Below, piece after piece: positions 12,723-24,718 of a DNA stretch of 64,000 bases. The position numbers and the translations under genes are program-made. Each line of letters starts with the position of its first letter. Position 1 is the first letter of the stretch. The notes under the pieces are model-generated. The model was not told the origin of the DNA and searched no databases. It saw only the letters and a program-made list of their open reading frames with translations. The stretch is taken from positions 248,001-312,000 of the forward strand of contig JAEBUN010000030.1 in assembly GCA_023014365.1 (NCBI GenBank), read 5' to 3'. This DNA comes from Lepiota brunneoincarnata. Taxonomy: Eukaryota; Basidiomycota; Agaricomycetes; Agaricales; Agaricaceae.

Positions 12723-13367
12723 CCACTATACCATTCTGTTTTCCATGTGATTTCTGTGAGTCTCTATATTTCTGTTTTCGTACTACCTTCCGCTAATTTC
12801 TATATTCACGATAACTTTGCTGGAATGCAGCCACGTTCTTTCCGCTACATTACCAGTGCCGCCCGGGATGCGGGATTCACAGGTATATATGTGGTACTCA
12901 TGACCGTTTTTAAGGGATTAATGTTAGATAGGCAGTTACCTTGATCTGAAATATATCACTTGGACCAATTTGCTTCATGTTTGTAGCATGCCGGATTTAC
13001 CTAATCAGGGTGGAGTTACTTGGTATTCGTCGTTGTTTGCTCTTCCTTCCCTTCCCATCTGCCCATGTTGTGGCACGATGCGCCCGGTAAATTGTTCTGA
13101 TCTAATATTGTCGACCACCTCAATAAAATTCTTTCCAATCTTTCTTCTGGCCAGGCTCTTGAGCCAAAGAGATGGGGCACTCAGATCTTCAAGTTCATCA
13201 TCAAGCATGCCCAACATCTCCCCCATTGAGGCCGCAAGTTGTCGAGCATAGGCCATAGTTCCATAGCTTTGACAGACATTCCATACAAGCTTCCTGGTCT
13301 TGGTAGCCTTGAATCGACCACTTGCATGCATCTGTCTCTAGCTTGTGCATCTTTGCGTCGTGTTGCT

Positions 13368-13425
13368 GACCCTTTCCGTGAGGAAGAGGTCGACCAAATG
13401 CACGTTAAATTGGACATTACCACTG
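13368..13425 (+). repeat. Conserved exon-like core, copy e (3' half only)
   Basis: Only the 3' half of the core is present (EEEVDQMHVKLDITT), again followed by gtgagccc. The 5' half is replaced by unrelated sequence, so this copy records a rearrangement breakpoint near 13,367. Confidence 0.5.
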
Positions 13426-14239
13426 TGTTTCCCCTGCCTCCTTTTTTGATTTCGGTGAGCCCGTATATTTTCTTCCTATGACACCTTTGGCTAACTTGTT
13501 TTGTCCACGACAACAGTGCTTTTTTGAGACAGCTAAAGCGCTGCTAAATTATTATTGCTGCCACAGGTTCACAAGTATATAGTTGACTTGCCAAGTATGC
13601 CACGCAAGCTAATTGTTGGCTTCGTCATGTTCTTCGCATGCCCAGCGTGCCTGCTTTACCTAATCAGGGTCGACTTACAAGGTCCGTTTTCGTCATTGCC
13701 CACCACACCCTCTCATAAGCCTCCTGCGGATACAACCCAAGCCGAGGAGTCCGAGTGGGCCCAACCGTCGTGCGGCTCACCAAGAGAATAGAGCGTTTTC
13801 TGTATTGAAGGTACGACCCTGTTTTCTCATTGGAGGCGTGTTGTGATATTAGCATATCAGAGGCAGCGTACGATGTTCCCAGGGTCGCCGAGGGATGGGA
13901 AGGGGGGCTGCCGGCGGGTCGGGTTGGATCAAGGGGTTATCCGCGCTCCAACTTCTAGTCCACTGTCGGAAAAGCTGGGCGATATTGGCTGTCATTACTG
14001 CGTGGTGTCGAGTAACTCCTCTCAAGAAAATTGCGTCAACACGTGCTGAAGAGGTGGGTGTAGCAGGACGGTCATTTGCGATGCCTCAGGCAAGTACGCA
14101 TCAACACGTGGACGCCTCTCTTTCTCGCAGTCAATGCCAATCGCCAGCCAATTCCCAGCGCAATTGGGATGACAATGCTAGCACCTCGGATCTCGCGTGC
14201 ATGTCTACCGCCGAAAACCTGGTGTGTTGGCCCGGACGG

Positions 14240-15480
14240 CCACGACTGTTGACGACGTGACGGAACGTCCCATTCGGCTGCCCTTCTCTTCGCAACGTTT
14301 TTCCTCGGCCTGTAAGCGCAAGAATGTGGACATCCCGAGTGGTTTGAACCTGACACTGAACGTACCGAATCCTGATCTGATTGGGGATGGGCTAATGCCG
14401 GTGGGGGAGGTTGTGGATTAGGAGGTTCAAGATGCCTTTCAGCACTCTCCCTCGCTCTTGCTTCATCGTGGGAGGGCTGAAGGATGCAGGACGTAGGGTG
14501 GGCTAGCGTCGGGCTGTGATGGAGGTCCTAGGTCGTTTGGTGCGTCTGGCTCTTCCATCACCCGTTAACTTTGTGAGCTGAGGATTGCAGGCGCCTACTT
14601 TGCGTTTAGTGCTCATGCGGGTAAAAACTAAGAACGCCAAAGAGTTACCCGACAAGGGCAATCAGTTAGGCTCATACACGCGGGATTGGCAGAGCTCTAG
14701 GTAAACCCGACTTCACTCCTCCTGAGTTCTAAGTCACTCCATAAAATTTATGCGCTTGCTATCTAGGCGTGTGGATCGAGGAATGCCATCATGTTGTGTG
14801 GTAAGTGCATTCCTTCATTGCTTTGCAGAACCCCCCCTACCACAGCCTTTAGTATATGAATAGGAAATACGGAGCGTCTATCATGCGTTATTCCCAAGAT
14901 ACAAGTCTAGGGGACCAACCTTAGATAGATTGTTACCTCGGGGCACACGGCGAAGCTTGCTCTTCCATCGTTTATGGACTAAAGGTGGCCAAGTTATTTC
15001 GTAATTCCAAAATCGAGATAAGAACCTTTGATATTATATCCGACAACTTGACTCGCTGGCTCGGGTGAGAGTCTCGGAGACTGGGGTGGGTCTCGAGACT
15101 CGGGCACATAATCGCCCTCTATTGTACTAGACATCAACTATCTCGCACGTGTCGACATTTTGCGAGACCACTATCACCGTCAGTTAACTAGATTTTGACG
15201 AATTGTGTAGGGCGAGTGTTAGCATGACTTAACGAGGGTCCTCGTCTGGCTGGGTGAGAGTAAAGAAACGGTCAGGACACACGACCATTATTGCAACAAG
15301 TCGACTGTGACATTCAATCGGAAGATTTGGGTGGTTCCTTGATGCTCGAAGTGCTTAGGAGGGAACGGACTCGTATATCCATCACAATTGAAGTCTGTTA
15401 TTACAGACGTTTATTTCGTAAGGTCATGGGAGTATGGTAATATGATCAATATAGAATATTGCCACAAAAATCGGCAGCTG
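14240..15480 (+). repeat. Dispersed 1.2-kb repeat, copy 2
   Basis: Aligned in order with 35,755-36,980. Landmarks are the gacgaa...cccttctcttcgcaacgttt start, the aaaaactaagaacgccaaagagtta tract (split by variants), the cgcgggattggcagag tract near 14,680, and the gtcgacattttgcgagaccactatca tract near 15,150. The 3' end lies near 15,455-15,480. No gene is kept. A hairpin-forming stretch sits at 15,069-15,101. Confidence 0.55.
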
Positions 15481-15812
15481 CAACTCCCGCTCAACACTGT
15501 GATTTACTCAGTCTAACCTAAAGGGCATGGAGAGGAATGCAACGTTCCATTATGTTCGGAGTTATCGTCTCTGTGCCTGAACCATCTATATGCGGCCCTT
15601 GTTGCGTACAAGTGAGTGATTGAGTGTCTGTCCGCCAATGATAAGTGTTCAATGTGGGGGGTGGAGTAGTTGTTCCACGTTGGAGCTTCTCAAGGGGACA
15701 CGCCAACGACAGATGATGGGGAGCAGAATCAATAACACCGGCAGTATATGTATACGTACTGTACATACAAAACACGAGAGAGCTTCTCGATGAACTCCCA
15801 CCTCACTTCCAA

Positions 15813-16509
15813 TTAGACAGCAGCGGGTCTTTCAGTGTACACCGGGACGGGTTTTTCCTGTTCTCCTGTCGCAGGCGGGTCCCGGTGAGCAGCATCAGTG
15901 GGAGCGGATTTGGTCACGACGGGCTCGGAAGCGGTCAAGCGACGCAGGCGAGAAGCGGATACGAAGAGAACGACGACGGCTATGATTGCGAACACTGCAG
16001 TTATCCAAGAAATGATAGCCACGAGGCGCACTAGAACGAGAAGAGATGGTGTGAATATAGGCGAGGTGGGGGGGGAACACAGCATGTAAACTTACGGTAC
16101 CACGAGCGTCTGTATATAGAATTGATGCCCAATTGCTGCCCAAGTGCTCCAACTGTTCCATCGGGTATGCGGTTACCATTGACTGAAGCTGTAGCGTTTC
16201 TTGTCGCAACAAAGAGCATGAATGGGACAAGGGCAGCAATGAGTCCGAGCGCGCAGAAAGTGAGGAAGCCAGCTTGTAAGATAAGAACGCTATGCTGGGC
16301 GGCGGAGGACAGATGAAAGCAAAGGGAGACAAGATCTAGTGTCGTGGCAAGGATGATAAAGGAAAGAGCTGCAATAACTCCTCCAGATTGCGTAACGTCT
16401 GTAATCTATATGCACGATGTTGGGTGAGCATGACGGCCTAGAGGATGTCATCATACCGTTCATATTGACTTGAGCAGCAGAGATTCAGAATGTTGTGGAG
16501 GTGATGTGG
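15813..16509 (-). pseudogene. Four-TM membrane protein, unit 1 copy
   Basis: Minus-strand gene with exons at about 16,457-16,509, 16,096-16,398 and 15,813-16,030, joined by GT..AG introns. Exons encode ISAAQVNMN, then two hydrophobic segments (IAALSFIILATTLDLVSLCF and LTFCALGLIAALVPFMLFV), a loop with NATASVNGNRIPDGT and then a fourth hydrophobic segment (WITAVFAIIAVVVLFVSA). A basic and polar tail ends in PVYTERPAAV and a TAA at 15,813. Exon 1 (TM1), seen in the copy at 1,683, is missing here, and a TGA sits in the 5' exon where unit 2 has CAA. It is therefore a 5'-truncated copy. The family is not recognised. The left edge of the tandem duplication falls in its last intron. Confidence 0.6.
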
Positions 16510-16611
16510 CTGCACTCCAGCAGAGTTGTTGTGAATAAATAGCAAAAGGTGGCATGAAAACGAGGAAATAGGAGCTCACCGAAATCACATGGAAAACTGA
16601 AGTAGAAACAC

Positions 16612-16723
16612 CCAAATTAACGTGCATTTGGTCGACCTCTTCCTTACGGAAAAGGTCTTAAGCCCAAGCCCCACGGCAAGGGAGCACGAGGGCTGGAGAG
16701 ACCCTTGCTTGGGGAAAGAACAC
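16612..16723 (-). repeat. Conserved exon-like core, copy f (inverted)
   Basis: Minus-strand copy directly 5' of the four-TM relic, separated from its first visible exon by a GT..AG intron-like gap (about 16,510-16,580). It reads in the same frame as the plus-strand copies. Confidence 0.55.
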
Positions 16724-16849
16724 GTACCTGGCCTTTTGTACCTACAATCTTTTTCAAACCATCAGGGCAGTCCTTTCACTGATCAACAAGTAATCCCTAT
16801 TCTGGCCACATACCTGCTTTCGAACCTTTGAAACAAAATACTGACCATG

Positions 16850-17390
16850 TATTTTACTTACATTTAGTTCAAGTCTGAGAAGCGAAGACCAAGGAGACAA
16901 CAGCAAGGAGGATATTGCAAGCAGTAGACAGACAAGTAATCCAATGGCCGGCCATGCATTAAGTCCCCAAGTCTTTCAGGGTCGCACATCACAGACAGAA
17001 TTAGTCGTTGTCCCCTCCAGAGATAGGCAAGTACTCGCGAGAATAGCTCCAAGTACCAACAGCATTCACGATGACAAAAGGACCATTGGGGATCAGCTTG
17101 AGGAAGGAATAACATAGGTATGAAAACGCCATAGTGGCGGGAGAGCGGGGAGAGGGAGAGAGCAGCGAGGATGGCACAGCGCAGATAGTTCAGTCATCCA
17201 GTCATCGTCCTATGGTTATTGACATTAACTGTTGCCCACGGCCGAAGCTTGTTGAATAACAAAGAGAGAAAATCGCGTGGGCCCATGGTCATTGCGTAGA
17301 AGTCATCTGCGTGGGTATAGTGATGGTCTTCAGTGAGGATACATTTGACAGTATGGCGGCATACTCACCATCAAGGCAGTGGGGGTGCCG
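16850..17390 (-). other. Hydrophobic fragment and flank, unrecognised
   Basis: On the minus strand 16,870-16,960 encodes a hydrophobic run (IGLLVCLLLAISSLLL), and about 17,010-17,110 encodes NGPFVIVNAVGTWSYS. The same pieces recur at 42,860-43,090. They may be exons of a multi-TM gene whose remaining parts are the core and the four-TM exons downstream, but the frames do not join cleanly. No intact gene. Confidence 0.3.
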
Positions 17391-19488
17391 GTAGGAGAGT
17401 CGCGACGACTCGATCAACCACCGACACCCCAGCAGGTGTCATGAAGTAGGAGCAGAGGAAGGCGAAGTCAAGAGAAGAGGGGAGAAGGAAGAAAAGCTGT
17501 CCGGGAGGTTACCAAAATTTCTTGGGGGTTTACATATACTGTCCCCGCAATCCGTCCAAAGAAAGGAAAGGCCAAGACGATGATGGAACTACCCAAATCA
17601 CAAATCAAAATGCGATGTGTAACACTCAGGGCAGGGGAACGGCGCTTGCAACACTCCTTCTTCGGTTGCCATTTCCGCCGAGCGCTCTCCGGTGTTCAAA
17701 TATCTACTCTAGCCCCCCCTCCTATGCCATCCAAGGTGTATCTTTGTGCTCCCCTCCATGAACCACAGCTTATGTTTCGGTAAACCGAATGAATAATTGT
17801 CGCGGAAAGGCTCCCGGGCTATGGCGCTTTGTCGGACCCACATTTGTAAACGTTAGTCGATGGATGCACAGTATTTACGTTTGCGTGACATGGAGTAGGA
17901 CGCCCGTTGTTACCTTTGCGTATCGAGGCGTGATACTCCTTCCAGCATCTTCATTACAAGCGACTCATTAGTCCTCTGGTAGTAACAAAATCTCCTGCCC
18001 AGGGAGAGGACTGGGAAATTGAAAATGCCGTAGCATCTTGAACTCAACCTCCTCTTTTCCGCACGCCCTGTAGAATTGTCCAAGATCCTTTTTTTTGCGT
18101 TTTTGACCCCCGAACCTGCGTTATTCCGGAACCCGCGCAGCATGCTACCTGGAGAGCCTACTCTAAGGACCAAATTCCAAATTCCAGAACTTTACCTGCT
18201 GTCCGGCGGCTCAAGCCAAATAGAGAACGCGCAGAACTGATGTTGCAATCCAATTAGGAATTGTTTTTCTCAGCTCGATTGTGACTCGAGGTGCCTTGCT
18301 TTGTCTTTGCACGTGTGAATGGGTCACAGTAATCCCAAGGTTCATAACGGCAGCCCCAACGCACAACCGCCGTGAGTCAGATCAAACCCAAAGATCCGTT
18401 CATTCTAGAAAGCTCTTGGAAGGAAATCTAGGCCAAAACTTGTCCGAACGACTAGCCCGTGGACGGCGGGGGCAGAGACAATACCCATCCGGGTGCTTTA
18501 AGTCTTACTCATCGTGGTTGTTCTCTTGACCTCTTCCCTCCCTGCTACACCAAGGGAAGTGTGGTCGTCCGGGACCGTCCTACGTGAAACATCGATGGTG
18601 TCCTTTTGAGAGGGCAGCGGAATATCACACCGATTGATCTTTTCCTGCCTCTCGCTGACGTTCCTGCTGTGTGTACTGTATCCAAATTTGGCTGAAATGT
18701 TGTTGACTGATGCAATCCGGTGGTGTTTCAGCATCATAGAAATTAACCCAAAAACTGACAGCACCTAGTCGCTACGTTTCGTTTAGCTAATCGAAAGTTC
18801 CAGCCGAGTTTCCGGGCGGTGGAAGGTACCTCATGCCCTGATGTAGATCTTCTTCTTTGCCGCGCCGTCATTTATGGACGGTGTCCATTCAACCTTTCCG
18901 TGATTTTCTTCCCCTTGAACCAGCCGGGACGGCTCTCCGCTGCATATTTCGATTACAAACAGGGTCCATCCTTCCTCAGATTCACTGGACGTACAGGAAG
19001 GGAGGACGGGTGGGACCAGCCGGAGCTAACATCAACTGGATATGTTTTGTTGTCGTTTTACTAGGTGGGGTATGAAAAGAGGATCTAAGGCGGGAAGCCC
19101 TCGCGACGTTTTGTAAGCAGAGGTTGAGAATACCAGGAACGCGATGGGAAAAGCTTTCAGGAATAGAAATAGACGTGCTGGCCCATATTTGAGAAAAACC
19201 TGATGGCAAGACGAGATATGATATGGTCAAGAGCGAATGAATGTCTCTCTCACGGGTATCTTGAACTTCCGACAGACAAGTGAGGTTGAACACTTGGTCC
19301 GTGCCCATTACTCACATGTGGTCATCCAGAAGATGCTGAACCGTATGGCCTCCCAATGCCCGGTCCCATACGATATACCTCATGAAAAAAGCGCGTGACA
19401 ACCCAGGAGGTCAATGAAATACATTCAATTGCATAGGCAAGTGTACTGAAGCTGCTAGTACCACGAATATAAATGCCGGTTAGCACAT
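17391..19488. other. Flank without a recognised gene
   Basis: About 2.1 kb, duplicated at 43,350-46,376. The longest frames are an 88-codon minus frame at 18,498-18,764 (present also at 44,507-44,773) and short plus frames. None shows a domain I recognise, and the two copies are too alike for conservation to be evidence. The older copy at 3,600-4,900 does not keep the frame. Confidence 0.35.
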
Positions 19489-19952
19489 CTAATCATCTTC
19501 CCCTAAGGGAAACACCTGAGCAGGCAGAACGAGGTGAATTGGCTGAAGTCGGGTCGAAGACATAGTTGTTAGCTCACCCGAGATTGGCTCCGGGTGCGAT
19601 CGGACGCACGGCAGCCACGACATCTGTTCCCTCCGTACCCCCGGGCCTACTGGATCTGTGGAAATCATCTGGCATCCACATATCTTAGTGTGAGTATGAT
19701 AAAGCCAGGACAAGGGCCCCGGATGTCCACCTCACGAAGAGGCTTCCAAGGACGCGCCTCGTCGTTGGCGAGCTTGGCATCATTGAACTTCAATGGGACG
19801 GGGGGATTCTTGGGCGGGTGGGATTGGAGATTTGGAACGATTTCGTTCAACTCTCCTCGAGGTAGCCTTGGCAATGAGGCATGGGAAGGGACGGCTGAGG
19901 CCGTAGACACCAACATGAGGGAAAAGGCGATGAAGTTTACGAGGCTGGCCAT
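19489..19952 (-). pseudogene. Unspecific peroxygenase (heme-thiolate) relic, unit 1
   Basis: The minus-strand frame from 19,952 starts with a signal peptide (FIAFSLMLVSTASA) and continues through NDEARPWKPLREVDIRGPCPG. This is the N-terminus of the aromatic (unspecific) peroxygenase family with the PCP motif whose Cys binds heme. The next 180 or so residues of the family, including the EHD-type motif and the catalytic acid, are missing. Sequence resumes at about 19,680 with MPDDFHRSS and TDVVAAVRPIAPGANLG, a TGA, then YVFDPTSA, all in one frame. In another frame it ends with AQVFPLGEDD and a stop at 19,489, matching the family's extreme C-terminus. So this is a gene with two internal deletions, one in-frame stop and one frameshift. 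It cannot make an enzyme. Family members are secreted oxidants using hydrogen peroxide. Confidence 0.8.
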
Positions 19953-20013
19953 GTTGTGTATTGCTAATGAAAGTGTTTGTAAATGGTGACTCTATGAGAG
20001 GCTCGCTGAGCGC

Positions 20014-20021
20014 TTTTATAT
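20014..20021 (-). promoter_or_regulatory. TATA-like box of the peroxygenase relic
   Basis: The minus strand reads ATATAAAA about 62-69 bases upstream of the relic's ATG (19,952), a fitting distance for a fungal TATA box. It is kept in unit 2 at 46,902-46,909. Confidence 0.45.
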
Positions 20022-20039
20022 GTTTCAGGGGTGCTGCTG

Positions 20040-20570
20040 CAGGGAAGGAAGGAACTTACCATTCTACTACCGCTCATCGTAGCATTGGACTGTCCTGACG
20101 CGCCACCTGAACACCATGTGCGCTGCAGCCTGCTAACGCGAGACCCAGCACTCAGTCAACTCTTGACTGTAAAAAAACCAGTGTCATTAAGAATAAAGAG
20201 CATCCGTCTTCAGTATGACACGATCAAGTAAGGCTTTTATGGCACAGCACCTTGGCTAATGCGGCAGTTGGACAAGAGCAAGGTGCATGATGGCCCGCGC
20301 TGGCAATCAGACTTGTACACCACAAACTGCTGTGCTCCGCGTCGTCGCAGGGCCAATCGTCAGCGCCGGAGCGTAGGGCTGGTCCCACCTGAATCAAGAT
20401 AAACCAATGAGTCACCGCATGGGAGGCATGGCACCAAGCTCAATACAATGGTGACCCACCCGTTCGTGCCTCGGTGGGTGGGGTGGCGGGGAGACTTTCT
20501 TTTCTTGGGGTTCATCTGCAGCAAGAGGAACGTTCAGAAGAGTTTTTGGGTCCCCCGAGTAGTACCTGAC
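20040..20570. other. Spacer, no gene seen
   Basis: Nearly identical to 46,928-47,460. Short frames only. It is GC-rich and nothing is recognised. Confidence 0.35.
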
Positions 20571-20576
20571 TTCGGG

Positions 20577-21710
20577 CTAGGCTATGGAGCTATCAGTTGA
20601 CAATGGAGGGGCAGCACTCGGCATGTAGCTAGGACATACTTCATAAGGTGCATAGGTGCATCGGTAGCGGGATATTTGGACTTTTGTGCGGGGGGAGGAG
20701 GGGGAGAGGTTGGGAATCGGGTCAATCATCGGGGGTAGTGGTAGGCTATGGAGTTGTGACTTGTTAGTTGAAGGCGGAGCGGTTCGGCTCGGCGAGTGGC
20801 TCGTGCGTACCGTGCTGGGGTGCATCAGAGGCCAGCTCATTGGGTTCGGGTGGGGAGGGACCAAAAATCGATTGAACCGCCGCGGTGACAGCAGGGCAGG
20901 GGGTAAGACTCCAAGGGCTCCATCGATCCACCAGCTGGCCAGGAAAACCACGCCGGAGTTTTCGATTAGCCGAACAGAATGTGGTGTCCAGATCTTGTCG
21001 ATTTCTGCGCTGCTGGACACATTCAAACCGTGGCCAGCAACAGCACCTTGACCATATATGGGCATGATATATACAACGCGAACCCCGGCCAACGGCTGGG
21101 AAGGTCCGCTGATGGGCCACGCTGCTGCCATTTTCCTAGGACACCATCATGAATTACGCAGGATGTACGAAATGGGTGCACGCGTCAGGCGTTGGCAGAG
21201 TGTGACCTGGAAAAGGGAGGTCAGAGGGGGTATAGTTGAAGGAACGTTGATGAGTCTGGCTGTCTTTGCTCTATCTAGAGGTATTGTTGGCTCACTTCTG
21301 AGGCATTCAACGGTCAAGCATTCGTGCGTGTCGCGGCCTGGAGTGCCGACTGAGGAGCTTTCCGAGACGACAAAGCAGGCCGATCTCTGGGTTCGAGATT
21401 GAATGGGGCGGGTCCTGTTTTGGGGTAGTCCTTACGAACCTCGGGATCATCACCTTCGTACCACTCACACGGGTGCAAATCCACTACAAGTCTCCCAAGC
21501 TATGGAGCTTTCCCTGTAGGTGAAGCCTGAGCTGGGCACTGTCTGCTCCTTAGCAGGCCCTCCGGCTGAGCCACTCAATGTACAGATAGAATTGCAAATT
21601 ACCTGTCGCGGTCTTGGAACGAACTCCGCCAGCAGCATGCCACAACCTAAAACGTGACACAAGGCAACAAGGGTCAGCAACAAATCAAAGAAGCGCGAAT
21701 AATCGCGCAT
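20577..21710 (-). pseudogene. Unrecognised minus-strand gene relic, unit 1
   Basis: The 5' part (minus strand from 21,710) begins MRDYSRFFDLLLTLVALCHV, a hydrophobic, signal-like start. A possible short exon ending AEFVPRPRQ follows, with a GT donor. Around 21,450-21,380 another frame reads WYEGDDPEVRKDYPKTGP, which is also found in the older copy (minus strand near 6,370) and in unit 2. At 21,131-20,577 a 184-codon frame is open, but the diverged older copy supports a different frame there (GQLVDRWS). Frames do not join without stops. I do not recognise the protein family. The three copies agree only in short patches, which fits a broken gene. Confidence 0.35.
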
Positions 21711-22199
21711 GGAACGGAGTAATTGAGTTCAGGATGTCATCATGCATTCAATTTCCCTCGGCTCCCGCCGTTGTCCAAAACAGAAATTTTCGAGTCAGAA
21801 GTGCCAGTGGACTGATGGATTTTGCGTCGGTGGGTAGCACTCCGCGCAACGCCGCAATGGTTCTGACCAGGCATCGATATTGTTTAACATTTAACGTCAT
21901 AGATTATCATTTACTAATGTGGGTTCCTGCGATGAATCGCAGCCTTGCAACTTCACCGGAGTGGTACTGTGGTAGGTGGTCCTTGGTCGGCCGTCAACTA
22001 CAGTCATAAGTGTTCCCTTGCATGAGAGCACTCGAGGAACACAGGAGGTGGAGAAGGACCCCGGTTCTACGATGACGGCTGGGCGGCAGAGTTGTGACCG
22101 AAAGTGAAGTGATCTTACCGCCCTAGTTTTATCCCGAGTATTACATATTCGGCCTGGGCTTCTGATTCGGGCGGTTTGACAGCCTCATGTTGAGCTTTC

Positions 22200-24650
22200 T
22201 TTCTTTGGACTGGTCGTGAAGACAAAGCAAGCCATGCCCAGTAAATCTAGAAAACCCCAGACGATTCGTCCCCCCCCCCTCCCCGCACATCCCTCCCCAT
22301 GGCTCCCCTCTCACCAGCCATGCCCACCACCTCAACCCTGTTCATCGAACAGCATTCTAAACTGGCTTTCTAAATGCTCTCTACGGGTCTTTCCCTTCCT
22401 GTAGAGCCTCAAGTTGGTTTTCGATTACCTCGCCGCGGATGTCGGATTTCCGCCTTGTTCGACATCGTGGAGGTTCCCGATTCCTGGAATATATCTGCCG
22501 ACAAGTTGTCATCAAGAAAGATACATCGCCGCAGCCGTAACACCTCATGGGATGGGCGCAAGCACTCTGCCCAGTGGCGCATCTGTTCCATCCATACAAA
22601 GCCCCCTTCTACTGGTGCCCATTCCTAGAAACAGGGTAGCGATGATCCGGGTACCCTCCCAAGCCTTGAGTTTCTCCCTGCATTCTCTGTTGACAAGTTT
22701 GTGGGATCAGCGAGTGGCGAACCGCCCCCCAACAAGGATTTAATGTGACCGTTCATGATCTCTGGCTGATATGTGTCTATAACCTTCAAGCTACGGAGCA
22801 CGAGAACATCGATTACTATCTTTGGCCAGGACCATCTGCCTTGTACGCCCAAGTCTGTGTCGGCAATACGTGGATCCACTTTATCAAGCTCTAGATGGTC
22901 AAGATGATAATGACAGGCACACGTCTATTTAATAGAGGAATGCACTCAATTCAAAGCCACGATCCCGACGGGACCTGCCTGCTGCCTCTCTACTCTCACT
23001 ATACATTGATGTATACCCTCAATGCCTATTGGTGAGTATTTTCGCTCCTCTGGTACTTCGCCCTGTTTGACTGTGCGGTGCGGGGAATAGGGACGCCAAT
23101 GATCCGATAACAACCAAGCTACTCAAGTCAGATGTTTCTAGAACATCAAAACACTCAAAATGTTACTATGTGCCCGCTCTCTTGCTACCGCATCAGGCGT
23201 GGGCCTCCGGCCTATTCCTCAAAACCCCCCTGGCTCCGGATCGAACCTCGAGTCACGCCTATACCCTGTCTTTACCAAACACTATTTTTGCATGGTGCTA
23301 CCTTCGAAAGCCGCTGGTTTATTTCTGGAACGGACGCTGGCTGGGTCTGTGCGCGATGCGGGAATTGACGCCATATTGGACCTCTGCACATCGTTGTATG
23401 TTACTCACTGTCTGCATTATACGATGGTAGGTGACATGGTGGGTGCCTTTCTGCGCGAGGCTCGTCCGATCCTCGTACCTGGGTCATGTTTCTCCTTATT
23501 TCATATCCACAAGTGCAGGTACGAAATGAGGTAGGTGGTTCTTTTCCCAAGCAAGGGTATCCAGCCCTCGTGCTCCCTTGTCGTGGGGCTTGGGCTTAAG
23601 ACCCTTTCCGTGAGGAAGGGGTCGACCAAATGCACGTTAAATTGGACATTACCACTATGTTTTCCCTGCCTCATTTTTTGATTTCGGTGAGCCTGCATAT
23701 TTTCTTCCTATGACACCTTTGGCTAACTCGTTTTGTCCACGACAACAGTGCTTTTTCGAGACAGCTAAAGCACCGCCAAATTATTATTGCTGCCACGGGT
23801 TCACAGGTATATAGTTGACTTGCTAAGTACGCCACGCAAGCTAATTGTTGGCTTCGTCATGTTCTTCGCGTGCCCAGCGTGCCTGCTTTACCTAATCAGG
23901 GTCGACTTACAAGGTCCGTTTTCGTCTTTGCCCACCACACCCTCTCATAAGCCTCTTGTAGATACAGCCCAAGCCGAGGAGTCCGAGTGGGCCCGACCGT
24001 CGTGCGGCTCGCGAAGAGAATAGGGCGTTCTGCAGTGAAGGTATGATCCTGTTTTCTCATTGGAGGTGTGTGGTGATATTGGCATATCAGAGGCAGTGTG
24101 CGATGTTGCCAGGGTCGTCGAGGGACGGGAAGGAGGGGCTGCCGGCGGGTCGGGTTTGGATCTCGGGGTTATCCGCGCTCCGACTTCCGGCAGGTCCAGT
24201 CTACTGTCGGAAAAGCTGGAGCGATATTGGTTGTCCTCACTGCGTGGTGTCGAGACCACAGAGCTCCCTCTCAAGCAAATCGTGTCAATGCGAGCTAAGG
24301 AGGCACCCTTCCGGGTGGGTGTTGCAGGACGGTCATTGGCGATGCCACAGGCAATTACGCATCAACACGTGGACGCCTCTCTTTCTCACAGTCAATGCTA
24401 ATCGCCAGCCAGTTTTGTGAATTATCCAGAGAAGCTCTTCTCAGCATACGGGTCACCAAACGACGTCCAGAAATGCCCGAAAAGCCGCATTTGAACGGTG
24501 TGGATGGAGCCCTTAAGTGATGGTGGCACTGCCTGGATTTTACCCTGGGGATGTTTTCGGAGATATTCCCGCATGATGTTGGCACATCGCAGGGGCACTG
24601 GTGTTGACGTTGAGAGGCGGTCTTGTGATATGTGACGTCACCCCTGGCCA
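22200..24650 (+). repeat. Dispersed gene-family block, unit 1 copy
   Basis: This block also occurs at 49,080-51,480 (near identical) and, diverged, at 7,160-9,500 and 11,650-14,420. It begins with a C-run and a serine/proline-rich stretch and includes a 124-codon plus frame (23,160-23,534) with SVRDAGIDAILDL and the hydrophobic HCLHYTMVGDMVGAF. Next come the conserved core (23,540-23,651), a short exon (GCTTTTTCGAGACAGC onward, about 23,748-23,806) and an exon encoding AEESEWARP near 23,970. Plausible GT..AG boundaries separate these parts, but stops prevent a full reading frame. It probably descends from a multi-exon membrane protein gene. The product is not recognised. Confidence 0.5.
23540..23651 (+). 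repeat. Conserved exon-like core, copy g
   Basis: Plus-strand copy with GVDQMHVKLDITT in the shared frame, followed by gtgagcctgc. Its duplicate in unit 2 is at 50,421-50,533. Confidence 0.55.
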
Positions 24651-24718
24651 CGTGCTTGCGATCCGTTCATGGGCTCAATCGTGTTGGCGACAAATATAAG
24701 ATGCAGTAACCGACGACA

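Larger units (their letters stand above)
11650..14420 (+). repeat. Additional copy of the 22,200-24,400 repeat block
   Basis: Starts with the serine/proline-rich stretch (11,690-11,930) also found at 7,170, 22,260 and 49,140. It continues with the conserved core (12,607-12,722), a second partial core (13,368-13,425), the acaggttcacaagtatatagttgacttg tract (split by the intron-like boundary at about 13,566) and the AEESEW-encoding exon (about 13,740). Two half-copies seem to have been joined inside it near 13,000-13,330. No frame is intact. Confidence 0.5.

Noticed and set aside
20577..21131. PLAGVRVV near the start of the 184-codon minus frame, as in family III CoA-transferases
   Set aside because: Nothing after it follows that family, and the older copy supports another frame here.
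24691..24700. caaatataag as a TATA box of G1
   Set aside because: It is under 30 bases from the ATG, too close to place a start site upstream of the ATG, and it is not kept in unit 2.
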